Below the pieces are notes generated by a model, which made no database searches, was not told the DNA's origin, and worked only from the letters and a program-made list of their open reading frames with translations. A stretch of 64,000 nucleotides of DNA from Thalassovita sp. (GTDB lineage Bacteria > Pseudomonadota > Alphaproteobacteria > Rhodobacterales > Rhodobacteraceae): contig NZ_OY829290.1 of NCBI RefSeq assembly GCF_963691685.1, positions 2,356,001 through 2,420,000 of the forward strand. The letters run 5' to 3'. This document shows, piece by piece, positions 25,341 through 34,384 of the stretch. Position 1 is the stretch's first letter, and the number at the start of each line of letters is the position of its first letter. A program made the translations under genes and the position numbers.

Positions 25341-26684
25341 ATGGATAAAAGATTGCATATCGTCGGCGGCGGCATGGCCGGGTCCGAGGCTGCCTGGCAG
25401 GCGGCCAACATGGGTGTTGAGGTGGTTCTGCATGAGATGCGCCCCGAGGTGGAAACCTTCGCGCATCAGACCGGCAACCTTGGCGAAATGGTCTGTTCGA
25501 ACTCCTTCCGTTCGGATGACCATGAACAAAACGCCGTTGGCCTGTTGCATTGGGAAATGCGCGCCGCCAACGGGTTGATCATGCAGATGGCGGAAAAGCA
25601 CCGCCTGCCCGCCGGTGGTGCCTTGGCGGTAGACCGCGATCCCTTTGCCGAAAGCGTCACACAGGCGCTGATGGATCACCCTAATGTTACGGTCGAATAT
25701 GGTGAGATCACCGAACTGCCCGATGAGGGCACCTGGATCTTTGCCACCGGCCCCTTGACCTCCGCCACTTTGGGCGCAGCCATTCAAGCTGAAACCGGAT
25801 CAGAGCGCCTGGCGTTTTTTGATGCCATCGCCCCCATCGTCTATGCCGAGTCGATCAATATGGACGTGGCCTGGATGCAATCGCGCTACGACAAGGGCGA
25901 AACCGAGGAAGAGCAGAAAGCTTACCTCAACTGCCCGATGACCAAAGACCAGTATGAGGCCTTCATCGACGCGCTGATGGCGGCCGACAAGACCGAATTT
26001 CATGAAGGTGAAACCGCCGTCTATTTCGACGGCTGCCTGCCGATCGAGGTGATGGCCGAACGCGGCCGCGAAACCCTGCGCTTTGGCCCGATGAAGCCGG
26101 TGGGGCTGACCAACCCGCATGATCCGGACAACAAACCCTACGCCGTGGTGCAGCTGCGCCGCGACAACGCCCTAGGCACGCTGTTCAACATCGTTGGTTT
26201 CCAGACCAAGATGAAATACGGCGCCCAGACCGAAGTGTTCAAGATGATCCCGGGGCTGCAGGACGCCAGCTTTGCCCGTCTTGGCGGCATCCACCGCAAC
26301 ACCTTCCTCAACTCACCCACATTGCTGGATGACCAGATGCGGCTGAAATCCCGCCCCAACATCCGTTTCGCCGGTCAGGTCACCGGGGTTGAGGGCTATG
26401 TGGAAAGCGCCGCGATGGGCCTCCTGGCCGGTCGTCTGGCCGCAGCAGAACTCCTTGGCAAGGACCTGCAGACCGCACCGCAAGACAGCGCCATGGGCGC
26501 GCTGATCCACCACATCACCGGCGGGGCTGAGGCCAAGACCTTCCAGCCGATGAATGTGAACTTCGGCCTGTTCCGCCCTGTTGAGGGGTTGAAAGGTGGA
26601 CGTCGCGGCCGCAAGGACCGCTACAAAGCCTACACTGATCGTGCCAAAGTGGTTTTCCAGGAATGGCTTGACGGCCAAAGCTAA
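25341..26684 (+). CDS. trmFO: methylenetetrahydrofolate-tRNA-(uracil-5-)-methyltransferase
   Basis: A 447-residue FAD enzyme that makes m5U54 in tRNA using methylene-THF. The N-terminal dinucleotide site is HIVGGGMAGSEAAWQAA; MVCSNSFRSD, ALAVDRDPFAESVT and the C-terminal FQPMNVNFGLF are family hallmarks. The length is normal. Nine bases separate it from gluQ. Confidence 0.96.
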   Translation: MDKRLHIVGGGMAGSEAAWQAANMGVEVVLHEMRPEVETFAHQTGNLGEMVCSNSFRSDDHEQNAVGLLHWEMRAANGLIMQMAEKHRLPAGGALAVDRDPFAESVTQALMDHPNVTVEYGEITELPDEGTWIFATGPLTSATLGAAIQAETGSERLAFFDAIAPIVYAESINMDVAWMQSRYDKGETEEEQKAYLNCPMTKDQYEAFIDALMAADKTEFHEGETAVYFDGCLPIEVMAERGRETLRFGPMKPVGLTNPHDPDNKPYAVVQLRRDNALGTLFNIVGFQTKMKYGAQTEVFKMIPGLQDASFARLGGIHRNTFLNSPTLLDDQMRLKSRPNIRFAGQVTGVEGYVESAAMGLLAGRLAAAELLGKDLQTAPQDSAMGALIHHITGGAEAKTFQPMNVNFGLFRPVEGLKGGRRGRKDRYKAYTDRAKVVFQEWLDGQS

Positions 26685-26693
26685 GGTAACCCC

Positions 26694-27545
26694 ATGCCCT
26701 ATGTGACCCGGTTTGCCCCCAGCCCCACAGGGCCGCTGCATCTGGGTCACGCCTATTCGGCACTGCTGGCCTTTGACCGGGCGCAGGCCACCGGCGGGCA
26801 GTTCCTGTTGCGGATCGAAGACATCGATCAAAGCCGCGCCCGCCCCGGGTGGGAGGCGCAGATTTATGAGGACCTGCACTGGCTGGGCCTCCGCTGGCCC
26901 ACCCCGGTGATGCGCCAGTCCGACCGGCTACCGCAGTATCGCGCCGCTTTGCAAACCCTCTGGGATCGCGGTCTCCTCTACCCCTGCCAGTGCAACCGCC
27001 GTGACATCCTCGCTGCAGTTTCCGCCCCGCAAGAAGGCGCTGAGCCCGCCTATGGCCCCGACGGGCTGATCTACCCCGGCACCTGCCGCACCCTCCAGCG
27101 CCCGGGCGAAATGCCAGCGCAGGCCCTGCGGCTCAATCTCACCAAAGCGATTGAGGCCATCGGCCCCGCCCCTCTGCGGTTTGAAGAAACGGGCGCGCAC
27201 CCGGCGCAGCATGAGATCGCGCTCGCCGCCTTGCCCGACACGCTGGGAGATATCGTGCTGGCGCGGCGTGACATGGGCACCTCTTACCACCTCTCCGTGG
27301 TGCTGGATGATGCCACCCAAGGCATCACCGAAGTCACCCGCGGCGCCGACCTGATTGAGGCCACACAAATCCACGTGTTGCTGCAGCGCCTGCTCAACCT
27401 GCCAACGCCGCGCTATCACCACCACCGGCTGATCCGCGACGAGCAGGGCAAACGCCTGGCCAAACGCGACGATGCCCGCGCCATTGCGACCTACCGCGCC
27501 GAGGGCGCCAGCCCGCAGGACATTCGCCAGATGGTCGGGCTCTAA
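26694..27545 (+). CDS. gluQ: glutamyl-Q tRNA(Asp) synthetase
   Basis: A 283-residue paralogue of the GluRS catalytic core that puts glutamate on the queuosine base of tRNA(Asp). It has the class I HIGH-type motif FAPSPTGPLHLGHAYSA, the zinc-binding cysteines CQCNRRD and CR, and a KMSKS-like KRLAKRDDA. It lacks the anticodon-binding domain of GluRS, which fixes the assignment. Follows trmFO, so two tRNA modification genes are paired. Confidence 0.93.
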   Translation: MPYVTRFAPSPTGPLHLGHAYSALLAFDRAQATGGQFLLRIEDIDQSRARPGWEAQIYEDLHWLGLRWPTPVMRQSDRLPQYRAALQTLWDRGLLYPCQCNRRDILAAVSAPQEGAEPAYGPDGLIYPGTCRTLQRPGEMPAQALRLNLTKAIEAIGPAPLRFEETGAHPAQHEIALAALPDTLGDIVLARRDMGTSYHLSVVLDDATQGITEVTRGADLIEATQIHVLLQRLLNLPTPRYHHHRLIRDEQGKRLAKRDDARAIATYRAEGASPQDIRQMVGL

Positions 27546-27580
27546 CACCTTTCAATGATCCCAAAATACTCTGGGGTGAG

Positions 27581-27609
27581 CCGCAAAGCGGCGAGGGGCA
27601 AAGCCCCTC
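27581..27609. repeat. tandem hairpins between gluQ and hisI
   Basis: Two adjacent perfect hairpins with AAA loops: CCGC-AAA-GCGG (27581-27591) and GAGGGGC-AAA-GCCCCTC (27593-27609), preceded by CCAAAATACTCTGGGG-like sequence. They lie between convergent genes and could serve as a bidirectional terminator; the layout resembles a dispersed intergenic repeat. Confidence 0.6.
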
Positions 27610-27631
27610 ACTCCTGACCTTACCGCCGGGA

Positions 27632-27991
27632 TCACACCATCGGCTGCATCAGCTCCACCGTCTCACCATCACGCACGGCGGTATAGAAACAGCTGCGGCG
27701 GTTGGTGTGGCAGGCCGGGCCTTTCTGTTTGACCAGAACCAGAATGCAGTCCTGATCACAATCATAGCGAAAATCCACCAGCTCCTGCACATGGCCCGAG
27801 CTTTCGCCCTTCACCCAGAAGCTCTGGCGCGAGCGTGACCAATAGGTGACCTTGCCGGTCTCCAGCGTTTTGGCCACCGATTCCGCGTTCATCCAGGCCA
27901 TCATTAGAACCTCATGGGTCTCGGCATCCTGTGCAATGGCCGGGATCAGACCTTTGTCATCGAATTTCAGCGCTTTGGGATCGAATGCCAT
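27632..27991 (-). CDS. hisI: phosphoribosyl-AMP cyclohydrolase
   Basis: A 119-residue enzyme of histidine synthesis that opens the purine ring of PR-AMP. Motifs include MMAWMNAESVAKTLETG, YWSRSRQSFWVKGESSGH, DCDQDCILVLV and CHTNRRSCFY with the zinc/magnesium-binding Cys and Asp residues. The ATG at 27991 has AAAAGG 7 bases upstream. Divergent from the IscU-like gene. Confidence 0.95.
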   Translation of the reverse strand: MAFDPKALKFDDKGLIPAIAQDAETHEVLMMAWMNAESVAKTLETGKVTYWSRSRQSFWVKGESSGHVQELVDFRYDCDQDCILVLVKQKGPACHTNRRSCFYTAVRDGETVELMQPMV

Positions 27992-28057
27992 TTGAAAAAC
28001 CTTTTGCATCTGCTGTTCAGCCCCCTATCTATGAGGAACGCAAGCAAAGGAAAAGAC

Positions 28058-28510
28058 ATGTCCGGCGAGACCGACCTGATCAAACTCTATTCTGCCCGCA
28101 TTTTGGAACTGGCCGCCGATATTCCTCATATCGATGAGCTGGATGCGCCGGATGCCACGGCCAAACGTCGCTCGCCGCTTTGTGGCTCTACCGTGACGGT
28201 TGAGATCAAGCTGGAGGACGGCAAAATCGCCGCCTTTGGTCAGGATGTGAAGGCCTGTGCTTTGGGTCAGGCCGCGGCCTCGGTCGTTGGCAGTGCCATC
28301 ATTGGTGCCGATCGGTCGATGGTGGAAAAGGCCCGCGATCAGCTGAAAGAGATGCTGAAAAACGAAGGCCCGGTGCCCGATGCGCCTTTTGACGGGCTGG
28401 AGGTACTGATCCCCGCCCGAGATTACAAAAACCGCCACGCCTCGATCATGCTGGTGCTGGAGGCGACGCTGGAAGCTTTTGATCAAGCACTAGAACGAAG
28501 CTGTGCCTGA
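28058..28510 (+). CDS. IscU/NifU-like iron-sulfur cluster scaffold protein
   Basis: A 150-residue protein with the NifU_N fold. Candidate ligand cysteines are in KRRSPLCGSTVTVEI, VKACALGQAAASVVG; the usual third Cys near the C-terminus falls only in the last residues (RSCA), so cluster binding may differ from IscU. AAAGGAAAAG precedes the ATG. Followed by a terminator. Confidence 0.82.
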   Translation: MSGETDLIKLYSARILELAADIPHIDELDAPDATAKRRSPLCGSTVTVEIKLEDGKIAAFGQDVKACALGQAAASVVGSAIIGADRSMVEKARDQLKEMLKNEGPVPDAPFDGLEVLIPARDYKNRHASIMLVLEATLEAFDQALERSCA

Positions 28511-28545
28511 TCTGCGGGTTAGATTCCCGATTTCAGGGACGTGAA

Positions 28546-28566
28546 AAGCGCCCACGGGCGCCTTTA
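28546..28566 (+). terminator. terminator after the IscU-like gene
   Basis: GCGCCC (28548-28553) pairs with GGGCGC (28556-28561), apart from the tight loop, and is followed by CTTTAT. Weak U-tract. Confidence 0.6.
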
Positions 28567-28621
28567 TCGTCTCCGCACCTAAGGCACCTGCGCCCGATTG
28601 CGCACAACATCCTTCAGCATT

Positions 28622-28656
28622 AAAAAACCGCCGCGCATCCGGGTGGATAGCGGCGG
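28622..28656 (-). terminator. terminator of the SOS-linked 40-residue ORF
   Basis: On the minus strand a 7-bp GC stem (28650-28656 with 28628-28634) is followed by a run of six T (complement of 28622-28627). It is the first terminator after the small ORF at 28800-28922. Confidence 0.75.
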
Positions 28657-28799
28657 CAAAGTCGCTTGATCGTGTGCAGTTCCGGCATCCCGCAACAGGA
28701 AGAGGCACTCCCGTAGGACCTAAATAGGACAGGCAGGTCAGTTGCACCGCATGGGGACAGATGGTGCGGCGGGCCCGGCACGAACAGGCAGGCAGAAAC

Positions 28800-28922
28800 T
28801 CAGGTCAGAAGCGGCAGGTGCAGACCGATCACAAACATCACAACCAGCGCAGCAGCGCCAATCGTATCCGCCAGCAGCGTGTCAGAGGACCGTTCGATGG
28901 TGGCTTTGATATCGCGGATCAT
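28800..28922 (-). CDS. 40-residue single-span membrane peptide under a LexA box
   Basis: Reading the minus strand from the ATG at 28922 gives 40 codons and a TGA at 28800-28802. The product starts MIRDIKATIERSS, then a hydrophobic segment from TIGAAALVVMFVIGLHLPLL reaches almost to the C-terminus. GGGAG lies 8 bases before the ATG. About 66 bases upstream is GAAC-N7-GAAC, the alphaproteobacterial LexA box, and a terminator follows, so it looks like an independent SOS-induced unit. Caulobacter SidA, a 29-residue SOS-induced membrane cell-division inhibitor, is an analogue in size, topology and control; homology is not claimed. A toxin-like or merely hypothetical small protein is also possible. 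Confidence 0.65.
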   Translation of the reverse strand: MIRDIKATIERSSDTLLADTIGAAALVVMFVIGLHLPLLT

Positions 28923-28987
28923 GTCGTGTTCTCCCTTCCCTCACCTTTGTTGCTAATTTGTTCTCATATACCCTGAGTCGAAGCAAG

Positions 28988-29002
28988 AACTTTTTAAGAA
29001 CA
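28988..29002. promoter_or_regulatory. LexA (SOS) box
   Basis: GAACTTTTTAAGAAC is an exact GAAC-N7-GAAC (GTTC-N7-GTTC on the other strand), the LexA site of alphaproteobacteria. A third GAAC follows at 29009-29012. On the minus strand AAGTTC (28993-28988) and TATATG (28970-28965) are spaced 17 bases and could be the -35 and -10, so LexA would cover the -35. It lies between recG (whose 3' end is at 29041) and the small ORF. Confidence 0.8.
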
Positions 29003-29040
29003 TTTGTGAACAAAATGCCCTGCGGAGTGGAACAAAAGGG

Positions 29041-31131
29041 TTAACCCACTGAAATCAAACGGATCGCCTGATCCTGTTCCATCAGCCACAAAAGAACACG
29101 CGCCGCCTGTCCGCGCGGGCTTTCCAGGGTGGGATCATCATGCAGCAGCTTGCGCGCATCGCTCTGCGCCACCGCCATCAACGGCGCTTGGTTTTCCAGA
29201 TCCGCGACCCGGAACCGCGGCAGCCCCGATTGCGCCGTGCCGATCAGATCCCCCGCGCCGCGCATTTCCAAGTCGACCTCAGCGATGCGAAAACCATCTT
29301 CGGTCTCCCGTAGGGAGGTCAGGCGTTTTTCACCGGTTTCATTCAGCGGCACCTGATAGAGCAACAGGCAGGTCGACTGGGCAGATCCCCGACCCACCCG
29401 GCCGCGCAGCTGGTGCAGCTGAGCCAGACCAAAGCTTTCGGCGCGCTCAATCACCATGATGGTGGCATTGGGTACGTTCACACCCACCTCAATCACCGTG
29501 GTTGCGACCAGAACGCTGGTCTTGCCGGCCACGAAATCCGCCATGGCGGCATCTTTTTCGCCGGGCGGCATCTGACCATGGACCAACCCCACCACATCCT
29601 CGCCAAGGGCCGCGCGCAGGTGTTTGAACCGCTCCTCCGCCGCGGTCAGGTCCATGACCTCACTTTCCTCCACCAGCGGGCAGACCCAATAGGCCTGTTT
29701 ACCTTCACTAACGGCGTTGCGCAGGTGGTTTACCACTTCCTCCATCCGCGTGGTGGAGACCATGGCGGTCTTGATCGGTTTGCGCCCCGGCGGTTTTTCA
29801 TCCAGCACCGAGACATCCATGTCACCGTATTGCGCCAGCGCCAATGAGCGCGGGATCGGCGTTGCCGTCATCACCAGCACATCCGCAGCCGCGCCCTTCT
29901 TGCCCAGCTCCAACCGTTGCCGCACGCCAAACCGATGCTGTTCATCCACCACGGCAAGGCGAAGGTCCTGAAACTCCACATCTTTCTGGAACACCGCATG
30001 GGTGCCCACCAGCATGTGAATATCGCCGCGCGCCAATGCGTCCAGTTTCGCCTTGCGCTCTTTGCCCTTGTCGCGGCCGGTCAGCAGTTCCAGCACCACA
30101 CCGGCCTCTTCGGCCAGGGGCTGCAACCCCTCCATATGCTGGCGCGCCAGAATTTCGGTCGGCGCCATCATCACGCCCTGCCCGCCGGCCTCCACCGCTG
30201 TCAGCAGCGCCATAAAGGCGACCAGCGTTTTGCCCGCGCCCACGTCGCCCTGCAGCAACCGGTTCATCTTGGTTGACGCCGCCATATCGGCCTGAATTTC
30301 ACCAATCGCCCGGCTCTGGGCCCCGGTGGGCTTATAGGGCAGTGAGGCAAGAACGTGCTGTTGCTTGGCGCCGGTGCCGCGGGTCACCATGCCCTTGGCC
30401 TTGCGCAGCTGCGACCGGGCCAGGGCCAGCGTCAGCTGATGCGCCATCAGCTCATCATAGGCCAGCCGCACCCGGGCCGGTGCGGTGGCGGCCAGATCTG
30501 CAGCCTGCTTAGGTCCATGGGCGGTGGTGATAGCCGCGTGCCAATCCGGCCAGCCTTCGCGCTTTTTCTGTTCCGGATCAATCCATTCCGGCAGGTCCGG
30601 CACACGGCCCAGGGCCGAGGTCACCGCCTTTGTCATCTGTTTCAGGCTCACGCCCGCGGTCAGCGGATAGACCGGTTCAAACGCCGGGATCTCCGCCGCC
30701 TCTTCCAGCGGCAGGATGTGATCCGGGTGCACCATCTGCACCACGCCATCAAACATCTCAACCTTGCCGGAAATCACCCGGCGCGCGCCCTCCGGCAGGA
30801 TCGATTGCAGATAGTTGCTGCGCGCATGGAAAAACACCAGCTGAAAGGCAACCTGCTCATCCTCCACCGTCACCCGGTAGGCGCCTCCCCGGTTTCGCGG
30901 CGCCTTATGGGCGCCAACCGTCACCTCAACCGTCACCACATCGCCCGGCAGTGCGCCCTGCACACTTTCGCGCGGGCTGCGATCCACACCGGAATGCGGC
31001 AGCGTGAAGATCAGATCGCGCGGCCGTGAAATATGAAGCGCCCCAAGGTGTTGCGCCGTTTTCGGGCCAACACCTTGCAGCGTTTCCAGATCCGCAAACA
31101 GCGGAAACAGGGGTTCGGGGCGACTGCTCAT
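29041..31131 (-). CDS. recG: ATP-dependent DNA helicase RecG
   Basis: A 696-residue SF2 helicase that remodels stalled forks and Holliday junctions. The N-terminal wedge/OB domain holds LQGVGPKTAQHLG; Walker A is GDVGAGKT, motif II VVDEQHRFGVRQR, motif III MTATPIPRSLA and motif VI QLRGRVGRGS. Full length. Its start overlaps the ligA stop by 4 bases (ATGA), so ligA-recG is one operon. Confidence 0.97.
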   Translation of the reverse strand: MSSRPEPLFPLFADLETLQGVGPKTAQHLGALHISRPRDLIFTLPHSGVDRSPRESVQGALPGDVVTVEVTVGAHKAPRNRGGAYRVTVEDEQVAFQLVFFHARSNYLQSILPEGARRVISGKVEMFDGVVQMVHPDHILPLEEAAEIPAFEPVYPLTAGVSLKQMTKAVTSALGRVPDLPEWIDPEQKKREGWPDWHAAITTAHGPKQAADLAATAPARVRLAYDELMAHQLTLALARSQLRKAKGMVTRGTGAKQQHVLASLPYKPTGAQSRAIGEIQADMAASTKMNRLLQGDVGAGKTLVAFMALLTAVEAGGQGVMMAPTEILARQHMEGLQPLAEEAGVVLELLTGRDKGKERKAKLDALARGDIHMLVGTHAVFQKDVEFQDLRLAVVDEQHRFGVRQRLELGKKGAAADVLVMTATPIPRSLALAQYGDMDVSVLDEKPPGRKPIKTAMVSTTRMEEVVNHLRNAVSEGKQAYWVCPLVEESEVMDLTAAEERFKHLRAALGEDVVGLVHGQMPPGEKDAAMADFVAGKTSVLVATTVIEVGVNVPNATIMVIERAESFGLAQLHQLRGRVGRGSAQSTCLLLYQVPLNETGEKRLTSLRETEDGFRIAEVDLEMRGAGDLIGTAQSGLPRFRVADLENQAPLMAVAQSDARKLLHDDPTLESPRGQAARVLLWLMEQDQAIRLISVG

Positions 31132-33386
31132 AGGCCTTTGATCAACTCCAGCCAGCCGTCTTCATCCAGGGTTTCAATGCCCAGATCCGCCGCCTTTTTG
31201 GCCTTGGATCCCGCGCCGGGCCCCGCCACCAGCAGATCGGTTTTCTTGCTGACAGACCCGGCCACCTTGGCGCCGAGGTTTTCGGCGGTGGCCTTGGCCT
31301 CATCCCGCGTCATCTTCTCCAGTTTGCCGGTGAAAACCACAGTTTTGCCCGCCACCGGGCTGTCCTGCGTGGGCGCCGCGGGGGACTGGATGGTCAATTG
31401 CGCCACCAGCCGGTCAATCGCGGCGCGTTCTTCCGGGTTTGCAAAAGCATCGGTCAGCGACAGGCCCACCGTGGCGCCGATGCCGTCAATCGCGATCAGA
31501 TCATTCCAGGCCGTCGCGGCTGCCTCGGGCACGTCACAGTCGGCCGTGGCCAGATCGCGGCTTTCTTTGATGCGCGCGCGCCGCCCTTCGGATTTGGCGG
31601 CCAGGCGTTCCGCCTCCTCCGCCAGATCCGCCCGCCGATAGGCCAGCGCTGCGGCGCGGGCCTGATCTGCCGTCTCGGCCAGCCTGTCAAACGACATGAA
31701 ATGCAGCGCCAGATCCTTGGCCGCTGTTTCACCGACATGGCGGATCCCCAGCGCAAACAACATGCGACCGAAGGGGATTTCACGTTTTTCTTCAATCGCT
31801 TGGAAGAGATTTCTCGCACTTTGATCGCCCCAGCCGTCACGGTTTTTCAGCCGCGCGAGCGTGGCCTGATCCCGTTCCGCAAGTGTGAAGATATCTGCCG
31901 GTTCCCGCACCCAGAGCGCATCATCACCATGGAACATCTCAATCTGCTTGGCGCCAAGACCTTCGATGTCAAACGCCTTGCGGGACACGAAATGCTTCAG
32001 CTTTTCAACTGCTTGCGCCGCACAGATCATGCCACCCGTACAGTAACGCACCGCGTCGCCTTCTTCGCGGATCGCAGGCGACTGACAGATCGGGCAGATC
32101 TGTGGGAAGGCAAAGGGCGCGGCCTCAGCAGGACGTTTTGTCAGATCAACATCCGCCAGTTTCGGGATCACATCGCCGGCGCGGTAGACCTGCACCCAAT
32201 CGCCGACGCGGAAATCCTTGCCGCCGCGAATTTCTTCGCCTTTTGAATCAGAGCCGCGGATGTAGTCTTCGTTATGCAGCGTCGCGTTGGAGACCACCAC
32301 ACCGCCCACCGTGACCGGGGCCAGCCGGGCCACCGGCGACAGCGCACCGGTGCGGCCCACCTGGATGTCAATCGCCTCCAGATGGGTCCAAGCCAGTTCG
32401 GCCGGGAATTTATGCGCAATCGCCCATCGCGGCGTGGTGGATCGGAACCCTAGCCGAGCCTGCAGATCCAGATCGTTAACCTTATAGACCACGCCATCGA
32501 TGTCATAACCAAGATCTGCGCGCTGCTGTTCGATCATCCGGTAATGGGCAATCAGCTCCCCCGGGCTGGCGCAGAGTTTGGTCAGCGGGTTGGTCTGAAA
32601 CCCAAGTTCTGCCAGCCGTTCAATCGCGCCGAATTGCGTCTCGGCCAGTGAGGCAGACAGATCCCCCCAGGCATAGGCGAAAAACTTCAGCGGGCGATCC
32701 CGGGTGATCTCCGCGTTGAGCTGCCGCAGGGATCCTGCCGCTGCGTTGCGGGGATTGGCAAAGCGTTTGCCGCCGCGCGCTTCTTGCCGGGCGTTCAGGT
32801 CGGCGAAATCGGCGTGGCTCATGTAAACCTCGCCGCGGACCTCCAGAACATCGGGTGCCCCGTCGAGCACCTGCGGGATGTCAGCAATCGTCAGGGCATT
32901 GGCGGTGACATTTTCCCCTGTTTCGCCATCGCCGCGGGTGGCTGCCTGCACCAGCTGGCCCTGTTCATACCGGAGCGACAGCGACAGGCCATCGATTTTA
33001 GGTTCGGCCGTGAAGCTGAGGCTGTCCACGCTCGCGCCCAGAAACTTGGCACTTGAACTGGCGAAATCGTCAACATCCCCATCCTCAAAGGCATTACCCA
33101 GCGACAACATGCGCACGACATGGGTGATCTTGCCAAAACCGTCCCCGGGCGCGGCTCCGACTTGATCACTGGGTGAATCCGCCCGCTTCAGTGCGGGGAA
33201 CCGCGCCTCAATCGCCTGATTGCGCCGCTTCAGTGCATCATATTCTGCGTCGCTGATCTCTGGCTGATCGGCGCCGTGATAGGCGGAGTTTGCCGCTGCC
33301 AGCAGCTGAGCCAGCCTTGCCAATTCCTGTTCGGCCTGCGCCACTGTTAGGTCTGCGACCGCTCTTTCCTGATCCCGTTGTGCCAC
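31128..33386 (-). CDS. ligA: NAD-dependent DNA ligase
   Basis: About 752 residues. The AMP-binding lysine is in EPKIDGLSLSLRYEQG, the four-cysteine zinc finger in CPICQSP...CAAQAVEKLKHF, HhH motifs follow (with a charged helical insert RADLAEEAERLAAKSEGRRAR), and a C-terminal BRCT domain begins VAGKTVVFTGKLEKM. The start is uncertain: the GTG at 33386 is chosen because upstream codons look non-coding, but a GTG at 33344 or an ATG at 33458 cannot be excluded. Confidence 0.93.
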   Translation of the reverse strand: MAQRDQERAVADLTVAQAEQELARLAQLLAAANSAYHGADQPEISDAEYDALKRRNQAIEARFPALKRADSPSDQVGAAPGDGFGKITHVVRMLSLGNAFEDGDVDDFASSSAKFLGASVDSLSFTAEPKIDGLSLSLRYEQGQLVQAATRGDGETGENVTANALTIADIPQVLDGAPDVLEVRGEVYMSHADFADLNARQEARGGKRFANPRNAAAGSLRQLNAEITRDRPLKFFAYAWGDLSASLAETQFGAIERLAELGFQTNPLTKLCASPGELIAHYRMIEQQRADLGYDIDGVVYKVNDLDLQARLGFRSTTPRWAIAHKFPAELAWTHLEAIDIQVGRTGALSPVARLAPVTVGGVVVSNATLHNEDYIRGSDSKGEEIRGGKDFRVGDWVQVYRAGDVIPKLADVDLTKRPAEAAPFAFPQICPICQSPAIREEGDAVRYCTGGMICAAQAVEKLKHFVSRKAFDIEGLGAKQIEMFHGDDALWVREPADIFTLAERDQATLARLKNRDGWGDQSARNLFQAIEEKREIPFGRMLFALGIRHVGETAAKDLALHFMSFDRLAETADQARAAALAYRRADLAEEAERLAAKSEGRRARIKESRDLATADCDVPEAAATAWNDLIAIDGIGATVGLSLTDAFANPEERAAIDRLVAQLTIQSPAAPTQDSPVAGKTVVFTGKLEKMTRDEAKATAENLGAKVAGSVSKKTDLLVAGPGAGSKAKKAADLGIETLDEDGWLELIKGL

Positions 33387-33553
33387 CTGATGCGCCCCAC
33401 TTTGCGCCCTCGGGTGAGGGCCTTCCCTCGGGGAGAATTGCCCCGCCAAATGGCGCAACGTTCGCGCCCTGTTCTCCTAAGTGATAGGGCGCAGGGCGGC
33501 GGAGGTCCAGACTGTCAGGGGGTCCAGGGCGCAGAATTTAACACAGCGTGCAC

Positions 33554-34282
33554 CTAGGCGCCGAGGGCCAGCCGATCAACCCGCGGATCCGAGGCCACCA
33601 GCGACGGATCAGGATCGCGCAGCACATAGCCCCGCCCCCAAACCGTTTCGATGTAATTCTCACCATCCGGGGCTTTGCTGAGCTTTTTACGCAATTTGCA
33701 GATAAACACATCGATGATCTTCAACTCAGGCTCATCCATGCCGCCGTAAAGATGGTTCAGGAACATTTCCTTGGTCAGCGTGGTGCCTTTGCGCAGCGAA
33801 AGCAGCTCCAGCATTTGATATTCCTTGCCGGTCAGATGCACCGTTGTGCCGGCCACATCGACCGTTTTCGCGTCAAGGTTCACATTTACCTTGCCGGTGC
33901 GGATCACCGATTGCGAATGCCCTTTGGAGCGACGAATGATCGCATGGATGCGCGCCACCAGTTCCTCACGATGGAAGGGTTTGGTCAGGTAATCATCAGC
34001 GCCAAAGCCGAAGCCTTTGATCTTGCTTTCCGTGTCATCCGCCCCCGACAGGATCAAGATCGGCGTTTCCACCCGTGCCAGGCGCAATTGCCGCAAAACC
34101 TCATGGCCATTCATATCGGGCAGCCCCAGATCCAGCAGGATCAGGTCATAATCATAGAGTTTGGCCAGATCGACGCCCTCTTCACCCAGATCGGTTGTAT
34201 AGATATTCAGGTTGGCATGTGTCAGCATCAACTCGATGCTTTTGGAGGTACTTGGATCATCTTCCACGAGCAATATACGCAT
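33554..34282 (-). CDS. ctrA: cell-cycle response regulator CtrA
   Basis: A 242-residue OmpR-type regulator. The receiver domain has the acidic pair VEDDP at residues 6-10 and the phospho-acceptor Asp51 in LILLDLGLPD; the winged-helix DNA-binding domain ends IDVFICKLRKKL and VWGRGYVLRDP. In this group CtrA controls motility, gene-transfer agents and cell-cycle genes after phosphorylation by CckA-ChpT; ChpT is encoded at 37989. GGAGATTATA precedes the ATG at 34282. A CtrA-like site lies 62 bases upstream. Confidence 0.97.
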   Translation of the reverse strand: MRILLVEDDPSTSKSIELMLTHANLNIYTTDLGEEGVDLAKLYDYDLILLDLGLPDMNGHEVLRQLRLARVETPILILSGADDTESKIKGFGFGADDYLTKPFHREELVARIHAIIRRSKGHSQSVIRTGKVNVNLDAKTVDVAGTTVHLTGKEYQMLELLSLRKGTTLTKEMFLNHLYGGMDEPELKIIDVFICKLRKKLSKAPDGENYIETVWGRGYVLRDPDPSLVASDPRVDRLALGA

Positions 34283-34343
34283 TATAATCTCCAAAAATCA
34301 GCGCGGAAAAACAGTCGTCTCAGTCCATTGTGCCCCAAAAAGG

Positions 34344-34358
34344 TTAACCAGCCGTTAG
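34344..34358. promoter_or_regulatory. CtrA-like site in the ctrA promoter
   Basis: TTAACCAGCCGTTAG is TTAA-N7-TTAG, one base from the full CtrA site, and starts with the preferred TTAACCA half. Position 62 bases upstream of ctrA fits autoregulation. Confidence 0.6.
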
Positions 34359-34384
34359 CGACAAACCCGCTCTGAGAAAACAAC

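Noticed and set aside
33548..34375. Plus-strand 275-codon open frame opposite ctrA
   Set aside because: Shadow of ctrA: no domain, no ribosome site, while ctrA is certain.
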